A stretch of 64,000 nt of DNA from Bagarius yarrelli (lineage: Eukaryota; Chordata; Actinopteri; Siluriformes; Sisoridae), in NCBI GenBank assembly GCA_005784505.1, contig VCAZ01000032.1:1947611-2011610 (forward strand). The letters run 5' to 3'. The notes under the pieces were generated by a model, which was not told the DNA's origin, ran no database searches, and saw only the letters and a list, made by a program, of their open reading frames with translations. Below are positions 36,722-48,866 of the stretch, piece by piece (position 1 is the first letter of the stretch; the number at the start of each line of letters is the position of its first letter). The translations under genes and the position numbers were made by a program.

Positions 36722-37439
36722 TTGGTAACGATCACTTCAAGCTATTAAGTCTATTTTCTACTCATTTTTCCAATCAAATTTTCTTATTTGAAAAAAACAC
36801 ACAAGTAACATGTAAATTAAGATGGAAATTTTTCACGTAACAACATGGAAGCGAAAGATGGAACAGAGTTGCTAAACTTTAGTTTTGCTTCTACTCTCAG
36901 AAGACAGCTTGGCACTGCGATGGTAAAAGGTTAAAATGGAAAAGAGAACAAAGCATGAAGAGGAAGAAGATAATAAGCTCCTGAACTTCTGGAGAGTCAC
37001 CTGTCTCGCTGGAAAACCTGCCATCCTTAACCTTGAAAGGCAACCAAGAAGTTAGTTGACAGCATAGACCCTCCCAATGGTCATGAACTCAGAACACCTG
37101 ACATTTTAGGGCAAGCTTTAGGAAAAAAAAGCGAGGAAGAGATGCTGTTGCTTCCTCTGTTTGGTATGAAAAACTGATGAGAGACATAGTGATGAATGGC
37201 AATGTACTGCTTCAGTAAGTCACAAGTTCATTTTCCTTCACAGTGTCTTGCACCTCGATTCGGGAACTGACACTTCAGCTGACCCTTCAATTTTCTAGTG
37301 TGTGGGAAAGTGGCAGGAACATTTGAAAGCATTCATCTCCAAAAATTCAATTTGACTCTGGATGGAAATATTGCTTTGCTTTCATCAAGTCAGACTTTTT
37401 GTGCTTTCTCTAGGGACAAAAAAAAAAAAAAAAAAAAAT
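36722..37439. other. Intronic sequence; poly(A) run
   Basis: A run of about 19 A at 37,420-37,438. Otherwise unrecognised. Confidence 0.5.
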
Positions 37440-37449
37440 CAACCTTAAG

Positions 37450-37690
37450 CCTTAATCCATGGCCAAAAGTTTGTGGAAACAATTATCACGCCAACATGAG
37501 CTGTTGTTTCAGATTTAGTTCCTGAGATTGTAAGCATCAGTCATTTGGGAATTGAGCTCATTTAGTTACGAGAGTTTCAGTGAGGTCAGGTATGGATAAG
37601 AAGCCTGGCTGTGTGGTTCATCCCAAAAGGTCAGTGGCGTTGAGGTCAGGGCTCTGTGGAGAACATACAAGTTCTTTCACACAAATCTTG
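37450..37690 (-). mobile_element. Tc1-like fragment, second subfamily
   Basis: CCATGGCCAAAAGTTTGTGG at 37,457-37,476 is a typical Tc1 terminal segment, and at 37,620-37,690 the minus strand carries the CAGAGCCCTGACCTCAACG segment encoding the SPDLN motif of a transposase, followed by a disrupted WDE motif. Most of the element is missing. Confidence 0.75.
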
Positions 37691-37740
37691 GTGAACCATG
37701 TGATTTTTTTTAAGCACCCACATAGGCAATAATTACATTT

Positions 37741-38289
37741 ACAAGCCCCTGATTACAATTCTAATAAAGCTGAGACGTTGTGTAAAAAGTTAATAAAAAC
37801 AGAATATGATGACCTGCAAATCCTTGTGGACCAAAATTCATTAAAAAATTTTGAGAAAGTTGAGAAATGCTCCAAAAACACCTGTTTGAAACATTCCACA
37901 GGTGAACAATTGAATTGGAAATAGGTAAGCACCATGATTGGGTATAACGAACCACGAGGATCCCCGAACGACTCAGTGATTCACAAGCAAGGATGGGGGC
38001 AGATCACAACTGCAAAAGCAAATAGTCCAACGTTCCTCAACATACAATTGCAAGGAATTTGGGAAACTACAGTCCATAATATCAACAGAAGAATCCTAGA
38101 ATCTAAAAAAGCGGCAAAGCCGAAAACCTGAATGGCGGTAACTTTTGATCCCCTAGGTGGCAATGTCTAGATCTTGTCTTTATGGTGTTTTCGATTGAAT
38201 ATGAGTCAATAAGGATTTTCAGGTCATTGTATTTTGTTCTTATTTATATTTTAAACAATGTCCCAACTTTATTAAAATTGGGGTTTGAA
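37741..38289 (+). mobile_element. Tc1/mariner element with both terminal inverted repeats, internally deleted
   Basis: The left end (AAGCTGAGACGTTGTGTAAA ... GATGACCTGCAAATCCTT) and the reverse complement of the right end (AAAGTTGGGACATTGTTTAA ... AATGACCTGAAAATCCTT) are inverted repeats over at least 60 bp. The interior starts with a transposase 5' region (TTCACAAGCAAGGATGGGG gives the Met-Gly start) and contains ACAATTGCAAGGAATTTGGG for the helix-turn-helix, then is out of frame, and the catalytic domain is deleted. A 549-bp non-autonomous derivative. Confidence 0.85.
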
Positions 38290-38299
38290 CGTTTCCGGT

Positions 38300-38460
38300 A
38301 AATGGTAAACCCCTCTATCCATAGCGACTTCCATTTGTCTAATTATTTTCTTCACCTGACTGCTGTGCTTAGGTGGCAGCTTGGTGGTGCTGGGGATTGA
38401 ACATTGAGGAATAGTCTGACCAGCAGTCCAACAACTTAAACACTGAGTTAACACTTTCCA
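38300..38460 (-). repeat. SINE, common family, diverged minus copy
   Basis: GTGGCAGCTTGGTGGTGCTG and a box B complement (GGGATTGAAC) are visible at 38,372-38,400; the tail part CCATAGCGACTTCCATTTG at 38,318-38,336 shows a broken hairpin. It abuts the Tc1 element ending at 38,289. Confidence 0.75.
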
Positions 38461-41258
38461 CATAGGGTATTTAGCCAAAGATTTTGCAAATAAGCAAATA
38501 AGATGGACGTTGGACAATACACCATCAAGTTATGCCCTCTGATTACAGACTGGGACAAAATAAAAGAAGCTAATAATAAAAAATGTGTCACTATTTAATC
38601 ATATAAAATGAATAACAAAATCATTTCTATTCTGAAAAATTCTCATAATCAGGTGAAGACTTAAGTCGTGCCATTTAAAGCTTTGGACTAATTTACAAAA
38701 GACACATGGGGCCCAGGGAACTTAAGAATAATCAAATGATTTAATTAAATGGGTTTCTTAGTAGCCTAATTTTTTTTGAAGATGTCTAATTTATCTGAGC
38801 TGAATTTTGGACTGATGGCAAACAGAGATACCTGCAGGTATCCTAACTAATACAAAGATAAATTTAGATAAAAGCGGAACATCACGAGATGAATCTTATT
38901 AAAAGTTGGAATCATTACACAGAGAAACATTCGGAGAAAAAATGTTTGAAATGTCAACACGAGGCTATTAGAAATAAGCACCGTTTTTTACTGCAGCTTT
39001 GGAAACTAGGCTTAGCAATTAAGGACAATATGCGTAGCAAACTCAAGGTCCTGGACATACTTTAACGGACTAATCTAAATAAAAACGAACATGTGGTACA
39101 TGTTTTTCTAGTGAAGCTAGAAATGTCCTTGGCCAACATTTCCAACTAGGAGCTTCAATGTCCTTCTTTAGCAACACACAAAGCATATTAATTAAGCCTG
39201 CCTACCTTTTTACTACATTCAACATTGAGGTCACAGTTTCCTTTTTGCAGTTTTACACTTTATATAATAAGCACTAAATATTCCATTTTAAAACCAATAG
39301 ACGGTAATTCTTCCCGTTTTTTTAACTATTATAGCCTCTACTTTGATGAGATTTTGGGGAAAAAAATAGATTTTTAGGAATAGTCATGGATGGGTGAACC
39401 TTGCTTTGTTCATAGGGGAAATGTAAGCCAGGTTTGGACTTGTCCGCTTAGTTCTAGAGAAGATTGAGCTTCTTGGAGTAGGCCCTCATATCAGTGTGAT
39501 TGCCATTGGCGTATTCCAGAAGCTCAAAAGATTGTCGTCATTGGTGTGTGTGAATTAACCACGCTATTAAACTACCAAGAATTGCTTTTAACTAAAAGCT
39601 GCACTAAAAGAAATTCCAAGATTATCATCACAAATTTCTGTACATGATTTAACATCTACTTTAGGTTTGTGGTTAAATTATTTTACAATTGACCTTACAG
39701 CATGTAATTGCTATAGCAACAAAATGGGTCAGCACTTGTTATTAGCAATCAAATCGCTCCTATTTAATTTCATCTCGCAGCTACTACAGCGAACTGTATC
39801 CTAGCGCTGCTGTAGTTTCTCTATAAGCAGACGGTCTCTCAGGTTACATGAACACAATTTCCATTTTTCATTTCACCACTAATTGGTTCCACCACTACAA
39901 CCATGGCAAGCAACAGTGTGTATAACCTGCGAGTGCAATTATGGTATGTGTTGGCACATGTTATCTGCTAGGCTATTAAACAGTCTTTATTTCAGCTAGG
40001 GCACTTGAAGGCCAAGCTTCCGCTCTTCCCAGCGCTGTTAAACACGACTTTCCATCACCTCCATTTTCTTCTCTTCATGGCTTGCTAATGGGCTCTTAAC
40101 AATGGCTTAGGCTGAAGCTAATCCAATCTAAACTCATCTTCCTCTCTTCAGCTGCCGGGCTGCCATCCTATTTTCCAATGATGAAGGACGAGAGAAAGCA
40201 ATATACACAATGGGTTATATTGAGGCGGCATGTTGGAAGTCGCCTTTTTTTTGTTCTCCCAGAGACTGCAAGGGCGAAGACAATTTTCGCAGTTGCATTT
40301 ATGATACAAACAGGCGTCTCTCTCTAGCTAATGCCGAACACAGGAATTCCAAACACTAATGAAATTATAGGAATACAAAGGAGACTCGTGCTGGCTGTGT
40401 TAAGCCGGTTGGACAAAGACTCTCAGAGCTTTACTGCAGTCTGGAATAAAATAGGACATGGAGGGAAATTCCCAATTATATTCCTCATAGGAAATAAAAG
40501 GCATATCTATCCATCAGCAATTGAAGAACAGATCTGTGCACTGTTCCTTTCTTGTTTTCTTTCTCTTGATCATAGACAGTGCACGGCATGCAGCAGATGG
40601 CTACTGAATGAAGACACTCTTTTAGTCGCTGATATGACCTCACCACTTAAAAGGCCACATGGTACAAGGGGGTCACATAGAAGCTAGAAAACTTACCAGT
40701 TTGTTCATACAAAAAAATGGGAAACCACAATGAGGCAATAAAGAGATGAGGGATAAGGCAGGGTAACTGGCTTGGTATGCATGAGAAAAATGGATGTGAT
40801 GGATTTTTTACCAGACACAGATGTTTATTGTATCTTAGACACAGTAGAGGCCGAGCCAGTTTCTAAACAACAATTGTAAGGAATGAATGGAAATGCTTAT
40901 CATGACACAAAGCAGAATTCTAAGGAGACCTCGAAGGCCCAACCCTTGAACACTAAATAATATCAATCTGTGAATTAATCTAGTCATGAGATTATACTGC
41001 TAAATAAAAGGTTCACGTTTAACGGCATTAGTTACCATTAATTAATCATGAACCTTCTGCATTATTATGGACCATTTATGTAACAAATAATTATTTATTT
41101 GGGTCTTGAATTTTACTATTGACCTTTGTTTCCTTAATGATAACATTTTTCCGTCTCAGTTGTAACTTTTGTCAGTGAACTTGTTTACACCAGTCACGGT
41201 GGGTTTTTCTGGTCTATTTACACACAACCCCACTTTACTAAACAATCTTATTACATCT
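38461..41258. other. Intronic sequence; repeat-poor block 39,990-40,690
   Basis: No named repeat. From 39,990 to 40,690 the base composition is more balanced and no similarity to the window's repeats is seen. A 118-codon open frame at 40,331-40,687 has no recognisable domain, no splice-site pair I could define and no family; more likely non-coding. Confidence 0.45.
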
Positions 41259-41350
41259 GGAAAGTGGTAGTGCAGTGGTTAAGGTGTTGGACACCTAATC
41301 AGAAAGGTTGTGGGTTTAATTCCCAGCACCACCAAATTACCACTGCTGTT
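41259..41350 (+). repeat. SINE, common family, 5' half
   Basis: AAGTGGTAGTGCAGTGGTTA head, GTGTTGGACACCTAATC, box B GGTTTAATTCC near 41,310-41,322, then ACCACTGCTG. Truncated before the tail at the edge of the LINE relic. Confidence 0.8.
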
Positions 41351-41364
41351 AAGGCCTGCTTTTG

Positions 41365-42115
41365 TTTTAATACTGAGCAGGCACAACCTTCCAGACCCAG
41401 CTTGTTGTAGAGATGGTCCACATAGTGGCTCGTGATAGTATAAGGTCTACTTGTGGTCATATTTTTGTTTATGATCTTGTTGTCTTGGCCATTTTGAAGA
41501 GCAGATGGTTCCTTTGGCACCACTTGAAGCTTATTGACCTCTTCTCCTCATCTTCTTTGTCCCTGATACATCAAACCACCACAGAGCTGTCGGCGGGTTG
41601 CAAAGATCTGACCTGAGCTTAAAGTGTGTGTTTGAAAGGGTGGAGAGAAAAGGAGGAGCATGGGTTCCTGTGGTGCTCCAGTGCTGCTCAGCGTGTGCAT
41701 GGACCAGCCAAATCCGAGCGTCTGTCTGACAGGAAGTCAGTGACCCAGGCGATATAGGTTTCCTTCTCATCTTCTCTCTCAGCAGGAGGGTTGACTGGTG
41801 TTAAATGGAGTCGTGAATAGTGATTTTCACGGCGGTGTTGCTGTTGACCAAATGTAAATGAGCTTTCGCAATAGATACATGACTGCATTGTCCTCACCAG
41901 TCTGTGGATGGTAACCAAACTGTAAGGGAAGCAGAAAAGATGTGTCTGCTGTCTTCAGGACCTTCAGCACATGTGATGTAAAGTCTAAGTTGTACAGGAA
42001 GGCGGGAGCGGTCTTTTTCAGCAAAGGAAATAGGCAGGATGTTTTGCAGAGCTCTGACACATGCTGCTGTTGAAGGCTCAGGTGCCCAGAGAATTTACAG
42101 CTGGGGAAGGAAGTT
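41365..42115 (-). mobile_element. Non-LTR retrotransposon relic, reverse-transcriptase region
   Basis: The minus strand reads LLPLQFGYHPQTGEDNAVMY then LLRKL, the usual start of the palm region of an L2/Rex1-like reverse transcriptase (consensus PLQFAYxxxxGxxDA). Further pieces in other frames are a YIAWVTDFLSDR segment and a STGTQEP segment in place of STGAPQG. At least three frameshifts separate them. It covers only the middle of the RT; endonuclease and 3' end are absent or unrecognised. Confidence 0.8.
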
Positions 42116-43138
42116 AACTTTATAATTCAGGGGCAATATTTACCCTCTTGAGTTGACTTTCAGGACTATTTTTATCTTTATAAGAAAATTTTTGTAAAAA
42201 CTTTTTTAGTTATAAACTCAGTTTTAAAAGATCCAACTAAACATGCCTAAGTAACTTAATCTCCAGCTTGAGGCAAAGCTTTTGGTGGCTACCTACAGGC
42301 CTTGATAAGTCAGCTGGACCACCATTCAAAAAGGTTTTATAAAGCAGCTACTTCCTTTTCCTACAATTTAATCACAGATACTTTTATGGTGTAGGTCTTT
42401 TCAAAGGTCTTGTTTTTTTGGATTTGTTGCCGTGTCTTTATCCATTTTGAGACTGGGGTTTAGGACATATTGTAGAGTCACTGCTGTCTTTAGGAGACGG
42501 TCGAAGATCTTTCTTTAATGCTTGGCACTTGATATCTTATTTACAAAAACCTTGTTGCTTTGTTTTTAACATTTTTGCTTCTGGAAACTCTTGCAAACCA
42601 GAATTAATCTATTTATCAACAGAGACTCTAAGCCTTTGGACGTTACTCTTGATAATGACAAATGGTTTAAATCCACGTACAATTGTAGAAAGTTGTTTAA
42701 AAAAACAGAAATAACAGAAATTTATGCCTGCCTTTTAAACATTAATGTAAAGAACATTTTGGACATGTTTGGCATCATTTTTGACATAAGCGTTTGTACA
42801 TTTCTGACGCTGGTGTAAACCATTCAGCCCTGCAGTTTTCCAACCTTTTTCTTCTAAGTTTAATACTTTTTGAAAAAAAAAATGGATGTGTTTTAGTATC
42901 AGCTGATGCTTAAATGGTGTGTGGGAGGGAGAAAATGTAGCATTGCACCAACAATAGTTACTACTTATGCTAGGGGTTCTGGGCAGCTGACCTAAGCATT
43001 TACAAAGCAACGTCTAGTAGCTTTCTATACTAAAACACATGCATCTCCAGTTAAAATTAATTTTATTATTGAAAAACATGTTTTTAAAATACTTACAACA
43101 TTTTGAAAGCCACAGTACAACATTCATGATTTAATAAT
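42116..43138. other. Intronic sequence without recognised features
   Basis: AT-rich; poly(A) run at 42,873-42,881. No exon. Confidence 0.5.
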
Positions 43139-43339
43139 ATTAGGGCTGTGTAAAAAAATTTGGATATTTATCGTGATATTTTTTTTTGCCCAAAATAGCG
43201 TGTCGATATTCTAACTTCTAACATTGATGCATATGTAAATTACAATTTGAACTGATTTACGTTTATGTTACTATTTAATTAAAATCCTCAGTGAGTGTCA
43301 AAACGACTTCCTCCTCGGCTCCTTTAGTTGTCGCTGATG

Positions 43340-43530
43340 TCACAAGTTCAAGTTCAAGGAGCTTTATTGTCATTTCAGCCATATATAGCAGATGCAGTAC
43401 ACAGTGGTACACAAAACATAGAATTTTACAAAACAACAAAGAGCCACTAAACAGAATACACATAAAGTGCATGTGTGCAACCTGGTGCAGACAGTGCAGA
43501 ACAGACAGTGCACATATACGTCTTCTGACT
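43340..43530 (+). repeat. Retroposon 3' segment (GGAGCTTTATTGTCATTTC)
   Basis: The block AAGGAGCTTTATTGTCATTT, CAGTACACAGTGGTACAC, and repeats of CAGACAGTGCA at 43,486-43,511 form a common fish interspersed repeat, inserted within the MITE at 43,140-44,093. The TTTATTGTCATT core is shared with 28,117 and 32,3xx. Confidence 0.65.
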
Positions 43531-43606
43531 CAGAAGAAAGCATGGCAGAAAAATACTTTAGTTTTGTATTCGTTATATTTAAAGCTATTTGTTAACAATT
43601 ACATTT

Positions 43607-43963
<357 letters not shown>

Positions 43964-44093
43964 TTTTTTCATGTACGGCAATGTGTATAGTATTGCGATA
44001 TATATCGTAATACCGTGTATTGTATCGTGACCGGTGTATCATGATATGTATTGTATCGTAAGCCCTTGCTAATACACAGCCCTAATAATAAGG

Positions 44094-45275
44094 CATAAGA
44101 AGCATCATATGTTGTGCTCTAGTCTATAACAAGAAAACAATAAAGCTTTGTAACCGTCTCCAATATGTGTGTTTAAAAAAAATTATTTTTATTTAAATGT
44201 TCTTTTTCCAATCAATAGTATTTGGTTTCACTAGTGCAATTATGTGCTGCTTCTTACAGGATCATTGGTTGAGATAATCGGTAAGTGCTAAAAGATATGT
44301 CTTGCAAATTACTGTGATTGATTTCACTAATTAAAAATAAGCGCTGAACCGTAACCTTTACTCTTTCTCAAGTTCTAATCGCTAGAAAAGGATGTGCCAG
44401 ACCGTGTGTGCTGTGGAACGTAGTCAAACAAGACTCGCGCAATAAACCAGCGCAGTTTTCGAAGGTGATGTTTAAACTGGGCTGAGGGGGTCCAGACAGG
44501 AAGAAATCAATTTGGGATAACTAACAAACAAATATATAAATGATACAAATTTGAAAAAAAGATAATATATATATATACACATTTAATTCGAATACAATCC
44601 CTGTTTATCAAACATTAAATGATAAATATAAAAACATAATTAATAGGAAAACATTTAGGGAGTCAAATTCAATAAATAATAATAACGAATAAATAGTTCA
44701 TTAAAAAAGCTAATGAAACCAAACTAACAAATGCGATTTTAGCCTCAATTTTCACATTTGTTAATTTTTGTTGAGTTACAATCACTCAGTGCGGCTTATT
44801 AAACCTGCGATCTGAGATAATCGGAGACGAGTCGTTGAAACCTGTGAAATATTTGGCACCTTAGATATCTGGACCTGTCGACGATTCAAAATTCAAGAGC
44901 GTGAAATGAGTTCTGACTGAACAATACGGTTGGTGATGCGCTACAGCCAATGGAAGAGCAGCAGAAAGTTTCTTAGCACAATATGGCTTCGGTTCCCATC
45001 TTTTTATACGATTTTGCTTCAAATCAGCGCACAGACCGTTTGTATGGCGAACTTTATGCAACAAAGTTTTTGATACCATTACCAATGTTGGCCATCTGGT
45101 GAAGATTGGTCCTACTGTAAAGTCATGTGGTGTGTAATTTTCTATCGCCAATATATTATACAATGTGAACGCAGCAGTGACTGAATGCTACCCAAGATAG
45201 CTGTGCAGTGTAAAAACAACTTATTTAAGCAAAAAGAATAACTTATAGTTTATAGTTAAATAGTTTTTTTCTTAC
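44094..45275. other. Intronic sequence downstream of exon C
   Basis: Ordinary AT-rich intron; an 11-bp (TA) run lies near 44,565-44,577. Donor of exon C is at 45,275. Confidence 0.6.
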
Positions 45276-45440
45276 CTTCCGTGATGCATGAAGGTCGAAG
45301 AACGGCTTGCTTCTGACGCTGAAAGGCTCCTTAGTCTTGTCGATTTGACCCATCTTTATTTTCTCCGAACGAGGGAAGATGATTTCCTTTTCTATGCACA
45401 GCAGCCGTCTGCTGAAGTCGCACTGACCCACTGGCTGACC
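45276..45440 (-). CDS. RNGTT: RNGTT exon C (165 nt): guanylyltransferase core
   Basis: The 55 codons begin GQPVGQCDFSRRLLCIEKEI and end ...KPFFDLHASRK, phase 0 at both ends, residues about 369-423. The middle part contains the block IDKTKEPFSVRSKPFFDL that is typical of animal capping enzymes. The acceptor is TGTGCCAG ending at 45,441 and the donor is GTAAGA starting at 45,275. In the mammalian enzyme the equivalent of the first Gly is Ser, after Phe-Asn instead of Ile-Thr; the length is the same. It lies between a 13.6-kb intron upstream and an 18.6-kb intron downstream. No frameshift or stop is present. Confidence 0.97.
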
Positions 45441-45884
45441 CTGGCACACCAACGAAATCGATATTAATTTTAGCTAACAGTTCGATTAAAAGTAATTAGT
45501 CTGTGTTTAGACAAATATATAATTACACACATGCAGGCGTCTACAGCAACATGGCGCTTTTAATTTGCTCTCACCATGACAACACTGTTACACTTCCCTA
45601 GTGTGTAGTGATCTTTAGTATAGTAATGCTTTGCCCATCTGTTTACTCTCAAATGACCTTCATGAGCATTTTCACCTAAAACAGGACCTGACCGCGGACA
45701 AAAGCCTTCAAACTTTTATTATTACACAAACATGTAACAGTTTCTTCTCAGTTAAAGAAGGGACCTGAAGAGACAGCAAATAAATTGGTACTGGAGCGAC
45801 TGATTATTTCTCAATTCATTCGTTTTGTAGATGTTTCACAACATATTAAACATAACTGGAAGTTTGAAAAATATGAGTTAGAGA

Positions 45885-46021
45885 GAGAAACAGACAGACA
45901 GAGAGACAGGGACAGAGATAGACGGATAGATAAACAGATACTAATAGATATATAGAAATACATACATACATTCAGGTAGATAGACAGATAGCTATACAGA
46001 CAGACAGACCAGATAGATCAC

Positions 46022-46052
<31 letters not shown>

Positions 46053-46091
46053 AACATATATAGACAGACAGACACATAAATAGACAGACAC

Positions 46092-46176
<85 letters not shown>

Positions 46177-46380
46177 CATATATAGACAGACAGACACATA
46201 AATAGACAGACAAATAAGTGGACAGATAGATAGACAGATAGATAGACCAGATAAAAAGACAGATACATAGATAGACTGACAGACAAATGATACAGAGACA
46301 GACAGACAGATACATATATAAATATGTATGACAGATAGAGAGACATACAGATAAATAGATAGACAAACAGACAGACAGAT
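45885..46380. repeat. GATA/GACA satellite block (Bkm-like)
   Basis: About 500 bp of interspersed GATA and GACA tetramers, with a perfect (GATA)n of about 20 units at 46,095-46,175 and (GACA)n bits at 46,033-46,052. The Ser/Ile/Tyr/Leu frames on the minus strand are artefacts. The repeat is the type first described as banded-krait minor satellite. Confidence 0.93.
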
Positions 46381-46410
46381 CCGATCAGATTTGCAGTGTA
46401 TATCTGTCTA

Positions 46411-46440
46411 AGTGTGTGTGTGTGTGTGTTTGTGTGTGTA
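46411..46440. repeat. Short GT microsatellite
   Basis: (GT)n of about 9 units with a TTTG interruption immediately after the GATA/GACA block. Confidence 0.85.
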
Positions 46441-47104
46441 GCTGAGGAACTGCTATGTCTCTTGCAGAGACAGTGTATTTTATCGATCTCTGTCTCTAAT
46501 CAGTCACCCTGTTGGCAGCCATCTCTACGGCAACAGCATCCCTAACTCGCAGCTGCCTTATGTCTGCTTGTCTGTGGCCCAGCAGGGCAACCTTTGACCG
46601 CCGTCGAAATGGCGTGTGGTGGTCACTTGATGTGAGGCGACAGCTTGTATGCTTAGCTGAACAAAGAGGCTCGAGCGGAGGAGTAATTTTACACAGTTTC
46701 CGCTGTGATAAAATGTTCACACGACTATTTATCATCCTTCCCTCCCAGTCAAGTGCAACTCCACAGAGACCGTCAGTACGCTGATGCTGGGACCGTCTGC
46801 ATCCTGTTAAATATGGATGCGGTATAATTACTATCAATAAGTGTCGCACTGCAATCTATACACGCTGTGGCTTTAATTGATCGATTGCACACTTTGGGCA
46901 GATCCTGGTCTCATTCCAACAGTCAGACTGGATCCCGATGTCCTTGTCCTGCTGTGGCTCATACGACTCACGATTTGACACCACAATTTTACAGTCCAAC
47001 ACCACTGAGCTACCACTGCCCCCTGATTTAAACACACAGACATACACACTGGTGTTCAGTGAGCGTATCATAAATTGTCTAGTGCTTACAAGAATACACA
47101 ATAT
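46441..47104. other. GC-balanced repeat-poor block and SINE trace
   Basis: 46,460-46,810 is less AT-rich than its surroundings and resembles none of the repeats here. A weak minus-strand SINE head trace (CACTGAGCTACCACTGCCCC at 47,003-47,022) ends it. No exon could be supported. Confidence 0.4.
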
Positions 47105-47455
47105 AGACAAATTCTTAAACATCTGCCCATCATATCCAGATGTGTTCTTTGTGAATTTTCTATTCCAGATGTTTCCAGTCTCATTATTCCTTCTATAAAA
47201 ACCTCCATACCTCTGAAAAGATCTTCAACTCATGACTGGGGATTTTTGTTCATTCAGTCACAATAGTATCAATGAGATCAGACACTAATATTGAGGTAAA
47301 GAGGTCTGGGGTTCAGTCAGGGGTTCCAGTTTATCCCCAAAGTGTTCAAAGCTAAAGAAATTGAGTCAGAATCAGGGTTCTGTACAGGACATAAGAGTTC
47401 CTCGACTCCAATCAGAACACAGCATGTCTTCATGGAGATCAGATTTTGTTAACCA
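47105..47455 (-). mobile_element. Tc1-like fragment T4
   Basis: On the minus strand: CTCCATGAAGACATGCTGTG, ACTCAATTTCTTTAGC, CTGAACCCCAGACC and TTAGTGTCTGATCTCATTGA in the same order as fragment T1. The downstream part reaches AACATCTGGAATAG near 47,160. Reading frames are destroyed. Confidence 0.8.
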
Positions 47456-48716
47456 TAAAGCGAAAGTAACATACCGACTAAATAATTTGGTGCTGTTTTT
47501 CCTTCCTTTTCCAGTCACTTTTAAAAGATATATATATATATAGTCACAGATATAGTCACAAAATCAGAATTGGGCTTTGAGTGTTTTACAGCAGCATAAA
47601 TGCAGCCAAATGAATAATAGAATGCGACAACATGCAAAGACATTTTTAGACAAAGATGTGCATTAGTACAGAGCTGCCTTGAGGGATGTAGAGACAAAAC
47701 AGGGACAACGTGATCATAATCCATACTTATATCTTATAGACTGGAATATAATAGGAAGATAACTAAAATGCAATAAAACACCCACACACACACACACAGC
47801 CAACCTACTTAATAAAGATTTCCCAGTGTGTTCATTTAATCAAACATTAAACCGATATTGGCTTTTATCGAGTGCTGTAAAAAAAAATAAGAAGAAGAAA
47901 CACAGCAAGGCGTTCACATCCCATTCCAATCTTGTAAAAATTCATGAGGTTCATGTCTAATGATCGACTGGCATTTAAAATTTAGCACGTTTCAGGTTGT
48001 CAAGGCGTCATTCCTGCTAAAGTGTCTGAAGGCACCTACACCCCCTGAGGAAAGGATCGATTCTACCACAAAGGAAAGAGGGAAACGACTGGAGCTCTGA
48101 GATTCCCAGTAGATGGTTAAAAGGGTTAAAAGTCATTGCTCTCCTACTGCAAGGTGGGCAAAAAAAAAGGGTTTGGGAGGAATATTAAAGATCTGTTGTG
48201 CTAAATGGGGTTCCTTATTTCTGAGGCTATGTTAATATCGTTATTTATACCTGCTAATTAGTAATCACTTACTGGGACCTGGTGTTTGAACAGAAACTTG
48301 AACTTAATTAAAAGTTGCACTGACAGACTAACACTGCTTGCGATGGTGGTTCATTCTGTTAATGAATTTTTTAATTAGATATAAATAATAGATGTCTATT
48401 TCTGATATATAAATATAAACAGCTGTTACTGACGTATAGAGACATTAAAAGAGAAAATTAAAGCTTGGTAGGAGGTAGAAATGAGCTGTCCATAACTCTA
48501 GGTAACATCTAACATTTTTATGTCATTTTCTATTACTTCCTCTTATTTCTAGACTTTTGTACTTGGGTTTTATTTAGTTAATTCAAACACACAGTCTAGG
48601 AAAAGTTCCATAATTTTATTGGCTAAGAATCACACACGTTTGCATATTTCTCAAAACTTAAACAGTGGGTAATAAGTGACATAGCCTGCATTTTATCTGT
48701 ATATCATAGCTGGCAT
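47456..48716. other. Intronic sequence; homeobox-site-rich stretch
   Basis: Short (TA)n at 47,529-47,542, (CA)n at 47,781-47,799. 48,230-48,380 contains many TAATTA and TTAATTA motifs (for example GCTAATTAG at 48,252) typical of homeodomain sites; function is not shown. Confidence 0.45.
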
Positions 48717-48717
48717 T

Positions 48718-48866
48718 GGCCGGCGCCCTGGTGTGTTGGGTTAAGGCACCTACACCCACATGCACAACTTGTTGCGCTCCGGCGACCAGAGTTCAATTCC
48801 TTTTTCCCTCTCTTCCTCTCTCTCTCTTTTCCATTTCATCCCTCTGTCCTATCAATAAATGCAAAA
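48718..48866 (+). repeat. tRNA-derived SINE, third family
   Basis: Head GGCCGGCGCCCTGGTGTGTT, box B-like GAGTTCAATTCC at 48,788-48,799, a CT-rich middle and an end TCCTATCAATAAATGCAAAA. It has no GGATA hairpin, so it belongs to a different family from the others. Single copy in this window. Confidence 0.7.

Noticed and set aside
40331..40687. 118-codon plus-strand open frame as a gene
   Set aside because: No motif, no family and no splice pair; kept only as part of a repeat-poor block.
45972..46366. Two 124-codon frames rich in Ser, Leu, Tyr and Ile
   Set aside because: Translations of the GATA/GACA tetranucleotide repeat.
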